A stretch of 11,407 bases of DNA from JAYEJW01 sp034716535 (GTDB lineage Bacteria; Pseudomonadota; Gammaproteobacteria; Chromatiales; Chromatiaceae): contig JAYEJW010000294.1 in the NCBI GenBank assembly GCA_034716535.1, positions 1 to 11,407 of the forward strand, written 5' to 3'. Below the pieces are notes generated by a model. The model made no database searches. It saw only the letters and a program-made list of their open reading frames with translations, and was not told where the DNA came from. The stretch's first letter is position 1, and every line of letters starts with the position of its first letter. Made by a program: the position numbers and the translations under genes. Positions 1 to 4,364 of this stretch are shown in pieces.

Positions 1-1
1 C

Positions 2-343
2 GGTGTCAACATCCCCGATAGGAAGCACGCCGTCATCGCCCTGACTGCGATCTACGGTATTGGACCCACGCGCGCGGCGCAGATCTGCGATGCAGCCGGT
101 GTTGCCTTCGATGCGAAGATTCGGGACCTCTCCGAGGATGAGGTCGACAAGCTTCGCTTCGCGGTGTCCCAGTTTGCCGTGGAAGGCGATTTGCGGCGTG
201 AGATCTCCATGAACATCAAGCGGCTCATGGACCTCGGCTGCAACAGGGGCATTCGCCACCGCCGCGGCTTGCCGCTGCGCGGTCAGCGGACCCGCACGAA
301 CGCCCGTACACGCAAGGGACCTCGTCGCCCGATCAAGAGATAA
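2..343 (+). CDS. rpsM: 30S ribosomal protein S13, 5'-truncated by window edge
   Basis: The first complete codon is at position 2, and the reading frame gives 113 residues starting GVNIPDRKHAVIALTAIYGI. Family members begin MARIAGVNIP, so only about five N-terminal residues are missing and the full protein would be about 118 residues, normal for S13. Visible hallmarks are the helix-two-turn-helix region (IYGIGPTRAAQIC), the RHRRGLPLRGQRTRTNARTR segment that contacts 16S rRNA in the small-subunit head, and a basic tail ending RRPIKR. S13 sits at the head of the 30S subunit and contacts the 50S subunit and P-site tRNA. It is the usual first gene of the alpha operon. Unusually, 163 nt separate it from rpsK. 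Confidence 0.97.
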   Translation, partial: GVNIPDRKHAVIALTAIYGIGPTRAAQICDAAGVAFDAKIRDLSEDEVDKLRFAVSQFAVEGDLRREISMNIKRLMDLGCNRGIRHRRGLPLRGQRTRTNARTRKGPRRPIKR

Positions 344-349
344 CCGGCC

Positions 350-367
350 GTGTCGTCCAGGCGACAC
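350..367 (+). other. Small hairpin just after the rpsM stop
   Basis: GTGTCG at 350-355 pairs with CGACAC at 362-367 around a 6-nt loop. It begins 7 nt after the rpsM stop codon. No T-run follows, so it is not a classical terminator. It could protect the upstream mRNA 3' end, slow the ribosome or be part of a larger folded spacer. Confidence 0.5.
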
Positions 368-397
368 CCGCAAAGAAGATATCGCTCACGCCCGAAT

Positions 398-449
398 AGC
401 GCTCCTTGCGCCTGCCCTGTACCACAGGGCGACGGGGATATGGAGCGCT
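398..449 (+). promoter_or_regulatory. Two-tier stem-loop in rpsM-rpsK spacer, possible cis-regulatory or processing RNA
   Basis: A perfect 8-bp outer stem (AGCGCTCC at 398-405 with GGAGCGCT at 442-449) encloses a perfect 7-bp inner stem (GCCCTGT at 414-420 with ACAGGGC at 424-430) on a 3-nt ACC loop. The pieces between the stems are about 8 and 11 nt, so the whole folds as one long hairpin with an internal loop. No poly-T follows, arguing against an intrinsic terminator. S4, encoded two genes downstream, autogenously represses the alpha operon in E. coli by binding an mRNA structure upstream of rpsM. A regulatory or RNase-processing role for this spacer is an inference. Confidence 0.5.
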
Positions 450-506
450 CGCGTTGAGCTACACGAAGAACGATGCAATCGCGTCAATAATGCTTGGTAA
501 CAGCTG

Positions 507-893
507 ATGGCCAAACCGACCCGTACTCGAAAGAAGGTAAAGAAGCAGGTGGCGGATGGGGTCGCCCATATACACGCCTCCTTCAACAATACCATCATCA
601 CCATTACCGACCGCCAGGGCAATGCGCTGGGTTGGGCCACCGCTGGCGGCTCGGGCTTCCGGGGTTCCAGGAAGAGCACGCCGTTCGCGGCTCAGGTGGC
701 GGCAGATCGGGTTGGTCAGGCCGTGAAGGAATTCGGTCTCAAAAACTTGGACGTAAACGTCAAAGGACCGGGGCCTGGGAGAGAGTCCGCCGTGCGTGCC
801 TTGAACAACGCCGGCTTCAAGATCTCCAGCATCACCGACGTGACGCCGATCCCCCACAACGGCTGCCGCCCGCCAAAGAAGCGGCGCGTGTAA
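507..893 (+). CDS. rpsK: 30S ribosomal protein S11
   Basis: This 128-residue protein matches the usual S11 length of about 129. It reads MAKPTRTRKKVKKQVADGVA, then HIHASFNNTIITITDRQGNA, the GGSGFRGSRKSTPFAAQ segment and a C-terminal block with ITDVTPIPHNGCRPPKKRRV, all typical. S11 lies on the platform of the 30S subunit next to S7 and the mRNA exit channel. The start is fixed by homology. The Shine-Dalgarno sequence in front of it is poor (only TTGGTAA about 8 nt upstream), which fits translational coupling poorly because rpsM ends 163 nt upstream. The stop is followed by a 19-nt gap to rpsD. Confidence 0.97.
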   Translation: MAKPTRTRKKVKKQVADGVAHIHASFNNTIITITDRQGNALGWATAGGSGFRGSRKSTPFAAQVAADRVGQAVKEFGLKNLDVNVKGPGPGRESAVRALNNAGFKISSITDVTPIPHNGCRPPKKRRV

Positions 894-912
894 GCGCTGA
901 ATAGGAAGAGAC

Positions 913-1533
913 ATGGCAAGGTACACTGGCCCGACCTGTAAGCTGGCCCGGCGTGAGGGGACCGATCTCGCGCTCAAGAGCCGAGCACGCTCGCTGGACA
1001 CCAAGTGCAATCTGGAGAAGGTGCCGGGTCAGGCGGGCGACCGCCGCCGCCGGGTATCCGACTACGCCCAGCAGTTGCGCGAAAAGCAGAAGGTCCGCCG
1101 TATTTACGGCGTGATGGAGAAGCAGTTCCGCAACTACTACAAGAAGGCGGCCGGCATCAAGGGTGCCACCGGCGAGAATCTGCTGCGGCTTCTGGAGCAG
1201 CGGCTGGACAACGTGGTCTATCGCATGGGGTTCGGCTCCACGCGCGCTGAGGCGCGGCAACTGGTCAGCCACAAGGGCGTCCTCGTCAACGGAAAGGCGG
1301 TCAACGTCCCCTCCTACCAATTGGGGGAAGAGGACGAGATAGAGGTGCGGGAGAAGGCCAAGAAGCAAGTCCGCATACAGAACGCGGTAGCGCTGGCCGA
1401 GCAGTACGGCTTCCCGGGGTGGATCGAGGTGGACACCAATGCACTGAAGGGCGTCTTCAAGCGTGCTCCGGACCGCTCCGATCTTCCGGCGGATATCAAT
1501 GAATCGTTGATCGTGGAGTTGTACTCCAAGTAA
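913..1533 (+). CDS. rpsD: 30S ribosomal protein S4
   Basis: The protein has 206 residues, the same length as E. coli S4. Highly conserved blocks include MARYTGPTCKLARREGTDL, SDYAQQLREKQKVRRIYGV, the S4 RNA-binding domain at about residues 95-160 (RLDNVVYRMGFGSTRAEARQ, LVSHKGVLVNGKAVNVPSYQ) and the end NESLIVELYSK. Only two N-terminal cysteines (C9, C32) are present, so this is the zinc-free form. S4 is a primary 16S rRNA binder that nucleates 30S assembly. In E. coli it is also the translational repressor of the alpha operon and an antitermination factor. The AGGAAGAG at 903-910 is its ribosome binding site. A 20-nt gap leads to rpoA. Confidence 0.98.
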   Translation: MARYTGPTCKLARREGTDLALKSRARSLDTKCNLEKVPGQAGDRRRRVSDYAQQLREKQKVRRIYGVMEKQFRNYYKKAAGIKGATGENLLRLLEQRLDNVVYRMGFGSTRAEARQLVSHKGVLVNGKAVNVPSYQLGEEDEIEVREKAKKQVRIQNAVALAEQYGFPGWIEVDTNALKGVFKRAPDRSDLPADINESLIVELYSK

Positions 1534-1553
1534 GGGACGGAGAGGGTTTTTGC

Positions 1554-2567
1554 ATGGCTGATGCTGTTAGCGACTTCCTCAAACCGCGGATCGTCAAGGT
1601 CGAGCCGGTCAATGGGAGGCGCAGTCACGCCCGGATATCGCTGGAGCCGCTAGAACGTGGTTTCGGTCATACGCTGGGAAACGCGCTTCGTCGTATCCTT
1701 TTGTCCTCCATGTCCGGTTGCGCCGTCACCGAGGTGGAGATTCAGGGCGTGCTGCACGAGTACACCACACTGGAGGGTGTGCAGGAGGATGTCCTGGAAA
1801 TCCTGCTCAACCTGAAGGAGGTGGCGATTTCAGTCCAGGGCAAGGACGAGGCGACCTTCACCCTGTCGAAGAAGGGGCCGGGGCCGGTTACGGCGGGGGA
1901 CATCGCCCTCGATCACACGGCCGACGTTGCCAACCCAGACTTGGTAATTGCAAATCTAACCGGTGACGGTGAGCTCAGCATGACGCTGACGGTCCGTCGC
2001 GGCCGCGGTTACGAGCCCGCCACGCAGCGAGAGGCGGAAGGCGGAGAGGAGCGTCCCATCGGCAGGCTGCCGCTGGACGCCTCGTACAGCCCCGTACGCC
2101 GCGTCGCCATCGACGTGCAGTCTGCACGCGTGGAGCAGCGGACGAACCTGGATCGCCTGGTCATCGACCTGGAGACCAACGGAACGATCGATCCCAAGGG
2201 CGCGATTCAGAAGGCGGCGGCGATTCTGCGGGATCAGCTTTCGAGCTTCGTCGCCCTCGAGGGGACGCAGTTGGCGGAAGGCGAGGAGGAGGCGGAGCCT
2301 GATCAACCGCCAATCGATCCGATCTTGCTGCGGCCGGTGGACGATCTGGAGTTGACCGTGCGCTCGGCCAATTGCCTCAAGGCTGAGAACATCTATCTCA
2401 TCGGCGATTTGATACAGCGGACCGAAGTGGAGCTGCTGAAGACTCCGAACCTCGGGAAGAAATCGCTCACGGAGATCAAGGACGTATTGGCCACTCGGGG
2501 GCTATCGCTCGGCATGCGGCTGGAGAGCTGGCCGCCCGAGAATATCGACGAGCTCGCTGTCAAATAG
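1554..2567 (+). CDS. rpoA: DNA-directed RNA polymerase subunit alpha
   Basis: The protein has 337 residues, about eight more than E. coli RpoA. The N-terminal domain (roughly 1-235) carries the assembly motif ERGFGHTLGNALRRILLSS and the RVEQRTNLDRLVIDLETNGT block. A linker rich in Glu (LAEGEEEAEPDQPP) leads to the C-terminal domain (about 255-337). That domain keeps the residues used for UP-element DNA and activator contact: R270, N273 and C274 in RSANC, then G301, K303, S304 and E307 in NLGKKSLTEI. These are the equivalents of E. coli R265, N268, C269, G296, K298, S299 and E302. The start is supported by GGAGAGG at 1539-1545. The dimer nucleates RNA polymerase assembly. Confidence 0.98.
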   Translation: MADAVSDFLKPRIVKVEPVNGRRSHARISLEPLERGFGHTLGNALRRILLSSMSGCAVTEVEIQGVLHEYTTLEGVQEDVLEILLNLKEVAISVQGKDEATFTLSKKGPGPVTAGDIALDHTADVANPDLVIANLTGDGELSMTLTVRRGRGYEPATQREAEGGEERPIGRLPLDASYSPVRRVAIDVQSARVEQRTNLDRLVIDLETNGTIDPKGAIQKAAAILRDQLSSFVALEGTQLAEGEEEAEPDQPPIDPILLRPVDDLELTVRSANCLKAENIYLIGDLIQRTEVELLKTPNLGKKSLTEIKDVLATRGLSLGMRLESWPPENIDELAVK

Positions 2568-2573
2568 CGATAC

Positions 2574-2599
2574 GGAAGGCGCCCTTGGCGCGTTTCTCT
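2574..2599 (+). terminator. Terminator-like hairpin 1 in rpoA-rplQ spacer
   Basis: GCGCC at 2579-2583 pairs with GGCGC at 2587-2591 around CTT. After one G-G mismatch, AA at 2576-2577 can pair with TT at 2593-2594. The tail GTTTCTCT is only a moderate T-run. It starts 6 nt after the rpoA stop and closely resembles the hairpin 55 nt downstream. Confidence 0.45.
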
Positions 2600-2631
2600 C
2601 ACCGCATCCCCCGCGGATGGAACGGTCGATG

Positions 2632-2654
2632 AAGTGCGCCTTCGGCGCGTTTTT
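2632..2654 (+). terminator. Terminator-like hairpin 2, directly before rplQ
   Basis: GCGCC at 2636-2640 pairs with GGCGC at 2644-2648 around a TTC loop. The stem extends by T-G, G-T, A-T and A-T pairs to 2632/2652, followed by T residues to 2654. This has the form of an intrinsic terminator, yet the rplQ start is only 24 nt further on. It may be an attenuator that lowers rplQ transcription relative to rpoA, or an RNA processing site. Readthrough must occur unless a hidden promoter lies in the spacer, and I see none. Confidence 0.5.
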
Positions 2655-2678
2655 GTAGAAACTTTCGAGTACAGAAGA

Positions 2679-3071
2679 ATGCGTCATCGCAAAGCCGGAA
2701 GGCACCTCAACCGCACCAGCGCACACAGGGATGCCATGTTCCGCAACATGGCCAACTCGCTCTTTCGCCACGAGCTGATCAAGACCACCGTTCCGAAGGC
2801 CAAGGAGCTTCGGCGTGTGGCAGAGCCGCTGATCACCATGGCCAAGAGCGACTCCGTGCACAAGCGGCGCCTGGCGTTCGCCCGCCTGCGCGATAAGGAG
2901 GTGGTCGGGAAGCTGTTCGCCGAGCTGGGGCCGCGTTATGAAACTCGCCCCGGCGGTTACCTGCGCATCCTCAAGTGCGGCTATCGCCCGGGCGACGCGG
3001 CGCCCATGGCTTACGTGGAGCTGGTGGACCGCCCGATCCCCGAGGCCGTCGAGGAAGACGACGAGGATTGA
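2679..3071 (+). CDS. rplQ: 50S ribosomal protein L17
   Basis: Starting at the ATG at 2679 the protein is 130 residues (E. coli L17 is 127) and begins MRHRKAGRHLNRTSAHRDAM, the exact family start. An in-frame ATG further upstream (2634) would add 15 residues inside the terminator-like hairpin and is rejected. Other conserved parts are FRNMANSLFRHELIKTTVPK, the RRVAEPLITMAK block and GGYLRILKCGYRPGDAAPMA. The C-terminus is unusually acidic (EAVEEDDED). The ribosome binding site is weak (AGAAGA just before the ATG). L17 binds 23S rRNA near the exit-tunnel side of the 50S subunit and closes the alpha operon. Confidence 0.97.
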   Translation: MRHRKAGRHLNRTSAHRDAMFRNMANSLFRHELIKTTVPKAKELRRVAEPLITMAKSDSVHKRRLAFARLRDKEVVGKLFAELGPRYETRPGGYLRILKCGYRPGDAAPMAYVELVDRPIPEAVEEDDED

Positions 3072-3090
3072 GCCGCCCCGCGAGCGGCTC
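3070..3090 (+). other. Hairpin at rplQ stop, upstream of terminator
   Basis: GAGCCGC at 3070-3076, which includes the last two bases of the rplQ stop codon, pairs with GCGGCTC at 3084-3090 around a 7-nt loop. It ends 5 nt before the terminator stem. It may stabilise the mRNA 3' end or assist termination. Confidence 0.45.
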
Positions 3091-3095
3091 GACGG

Positions 3096-3123
3096 AAAAC
3101 CGGGCCATGGCCCGGTTTTTCTG
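3096..3123 (+). terminator. Strong intrinsic terminator of the alpha operon
   Basis: A perfect inverted repeat spans 3096-3119. The GC-rich arm CCGGGCC at 3100-3106 faces GGCCCGG at 3109-3115 across only AT. Four A residues lie on the left side and five T residues (3116-3120), then CTGTTTT, on the right. The A and T flanks mean it could work in both directions. It lies 24 nt after the rplQ stop. Confidence 0.9.
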
Positions 3124-3127
3124 TTTT

Positions 3128-3131
3128 GGAG
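3128..3131 (+). promoter_or_regulatory. Shine-Dalgarno GGAG deciding the GTG start of the SAM hydrolase
   Basis: GGAG at 3128-3131 is 6 nt before the GTG at 3138. It lies only 7 nt after the T-run of the preceding terminator, so no separate promoter fits between them. A TTG at 3126 in the same frame overlaps this site and is therefore an unlikely start. Confidence 0.6.
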
Positions 3132-3137
3132 CCCGCC

Positions 3138-3890
3138 GTGAGATCCATCGAACGCATTGCATTGGTAACCGACTTCGGCGGCAGCGGCCCCTATGTGGGC
3201 CAGATGAAGCTGCGCCTGGCCGAGCTCGCGCCGGGGACTCCGGTGGCCGACCTCGTCTCCGACCTTTCCCCATTCCGCCCCGAGCTCGCTGCCTATCTCC
3301 TCCCCGCGTTGACACGGGACCTGCCGGAGGGTTCGCTGTACGTTTGCGTAGTCGACCCCGGTGTCGGTGGAGAGCGGGCGGCCCTGGCGCTGGAGGTGGA
3401 CGGAGATTGGTATGTCGGCCCCGACAACGGTCTCCTGTCAGTCGTTGCCCGGCGCGCCGCTGCCGTGCGCGTCTTTCGCGTGGACTGGCGCCCGGAGGAA
3501 CTGTCGGACAGCTTCCACGGGCGCGACCTGTTCGCGCCTGTCGCGGCGATGCTGAGCCGCGGGGATGTGCCTCAGTCCGTCCCGTTGGCTCCCGATGCCA
3601 TGCTGGGTGCTGATTGGCCGGACGAGCTCGCCAAGGTGATCTACGCGGACAGGTACGGAAACCTCATCACCGGGTTGCTCGCCTCCTCCCTGGACAGAGG
3701 GAGCAGGCTGCGTGCGGGCGACTGGGAAGCCGGATACGCCCGCACCTTCTGCGAGGCCCCCCCCGAGACCCCATTCTGGTATGAGAATGCCTTCGGCCTG
3801 GTGGAGCTGGCGGTGAACCAGGGGCGCGCCGACCTGAGGTTGGGGCTCGGTCCGGGCGATCCCGTCGTCGTCGGCGGCGGATCGATTTGA
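3138..3890 (+). CDS. SAM hydrolase (adenosine-forming), DUF62 / SAM hydroxide adenosyltransferase family
   Basis: The protein has 250 residues. Family signatures in order are the N-terminal TDFG (11-14) and YVGQMK (19-24), VVDPGVGGER (71-80), VGPDNGLL (93-100) and FHGRDLFAPVAA (126-137). A C-terminal beta domain carries DRYGNLIT (171-178) and NAFGLVELAVNQGRADL (217-233). The Asp-Arg-His set that positions the attacking hydroxide in characterised members appears as D73, R80 and H127. Known members hydrolyse S-adenosylmethionine to adenosine and methionine. The related fluorinase and chlorinase use halide instead, but carry different residues and usually sit in biosynthetic clusters, so hydrolase is favoured. 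No signal peptide is seen, so it is cytosolic. It follows the alpha-operon terminator so closely that readthrough probably drives it. Confidence 0.88.
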   Translation: MRSIERIALVTDFGGSGPYVGQMKLRLAELAPGTPVADLVSDLSPFRPELAAYLLPALTRDLPEGSLYVCVVDPGVGGERAALALEVDGDWYVGPDNGLLSVVARRAAAVRVFRVDWRPEELSDSFHGRDLFAPVAAMLSRGDVPQSVPLAPDAMLGADWPDELAKVIYADRYGNLITGLLASSLDRGSRLRAGDWEAGYARTFCEAPPETPFWYENAFGLVELAVNQGRADLRLGLGPGDPVVVGGGSI

Positions 3891-3934
3891 CCCATCGGTC
3901 AGTCGGAGCCCGAACCGGCCTCGCCCTCCTCGCC

Positions 3935-3963
3935 TTGAGGCTAGCCCAAAGAAGAATTAGAAT
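3935..3963 (+). promoter_or_regulatory. Sigma70-type promoter for the small secreted protein
   Basis: TTGAGG at 3935-3940 and TAGAAT at 3958-3963 are separated by exactly 17 bp. The -10 box matches the consensus at five of six positions and the -35 at four of six. It is embedded in a conspicuously AT-rich patch (about 3947-3990) within GC-rich DNA. The start of transcription would be near 3970, giving a leader of about 36 nt. A second -10-like TATTAT at 3971-3976 lacks a well-spaced -35. Confidence 0.6.
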
Positions 3964-4005
3964 ATTCAAATATTATAAGGTGTTTTTATCGGAAGAGGTT
4001 CTCTT

Positions 4006-4317
4006 ATGTCAAAGCTTGTCGCTCCGTTCCTGTTCGTCGGGGTTACCCTTTTTGCGCAACAGGCCGCTTTTGCGGACCACAACAGCCCCCATGGGGCGGG
4101 CTGGGCCAGAATGCCCAACGACATACACAACACGCGAATAGAGACGCGCGGAGACAACACCGCCTTCCGTGATTTCGTGCGTTATGGCAACGGTGCATCC
4201 TCGGTAAACCGTTACCTGAGCGACAGTGATACCAGCGCCGGGGGACGTGGGGCCATGCGGACTGCCAACGGCGGTCGCGGCTCTATGGGGGCTGGTGGCA
4301 GGGGTCGCGGTCGCTAA
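4006..4317 (+). CDS. Small secreted protein of unknown function with Gly/Arg-rich tail
   Basis: I do not recognise a named family. The 103-residue product starts with a clear Sec signal peptide: K3, a hydrophobic core from about 5 to 16 and an AFA cleavage site at 21-23, giving a mature protein of about 80 residues beginning DHNSPHG. The middle (about 33-71) is polar, with WARMPNDIHNTRI and FRDFVRYGNGASSVNRYLSD, and looks like a conserved motif. The end (about 79-103) is low-complexity, with GGRG three times and a final RGRGR, resembling an RGG-type tail. Expression is well supported: GGAAGAGG at 3991-3998 sits 7 nt before the ATG and a good promoter lies upstream. There are no cysteines. Periplasmic or secreted location is inferred; nucleic acid or surface polyanion binding by the tail is speculative. 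Confidence 0.75.
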   Translation: MSKLVAPFLFVGVTLFAQQAAFADHNSPHGAGWARMPNDIHNTRIETRGDNTAFRDFVRYGNGASSVNRYLSDSDTSAGGRGAMRTANGGRGSMGAGGRGRGR

Positions 4318-4337
4318 ACCTCGGTTTCCAGGGTATG

Positions 4338-4364
4338 GGAGCTGCGGCTTACCAGCCGCGCTCC
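4338..4364. repeat. REP-like palindrome at the uvrA 3' end
   Basis: GGAGCTGCGGCT at 4338-4349 pairs with AGCCGCGCTCC at 4354-4364 around TACC, with one bulged T. The preceding GTATG plus GGAGC stem resembles the REP sequences common in gammaproteobacterial 3' spacers. It carries the uvrA stop codon (4349-4351, minus strand) and lies between two convergent genes, 21 nt after the stop of the small secreted protein. It could serve as a bidirectional 3' end or mRNA stabiliser. No strong T-run follows on either strand. Confidence 0.5.

Noticed and set aside
398..449. Intrinsic terminator between rpsM and rpsK
   Set aside because: The stems are strong but no T-run follows either one, and essential genes of the same operon lie downstream.
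454..490. Internal promoter for rpsK (TTGAGC with a CAATAA-like -10)
   Set aside because: The spacing of about 25 bp is far from 17 bp and no properly placed -10 box is present.
2634..2678. Upstream ATG giving rplQ 15 extra residues
   Set aside because: The extra codons run through the terminator-like hairpin, lack a ribosome binding site and are absent from the L17 family, which starts MRHRK.
3126..3137. TTG start for the SAM hydrolase four codons upstream of the GTG
   Set aside because: The TTG overlaps the GGAG Shine-Dalgarno site that serves the GTG at 3138 and has none of its own.
3138..3890. Fluorinase or chlorinase function for the DUF62 protein
   Set aside because: The Asp-Arg-His hydrolase set is present and there is no halometabolite biosynthetic neighbourhood, so SAM hydrolase is the simpler reading.
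4318..4348. Terminator for the small secreted protein at AAACC-TC-GGTTT
   Set aside because: The loop of two bases is too small and the T-run only three long; the REP-like palindrome just after it is a better candidate for the 3' end.
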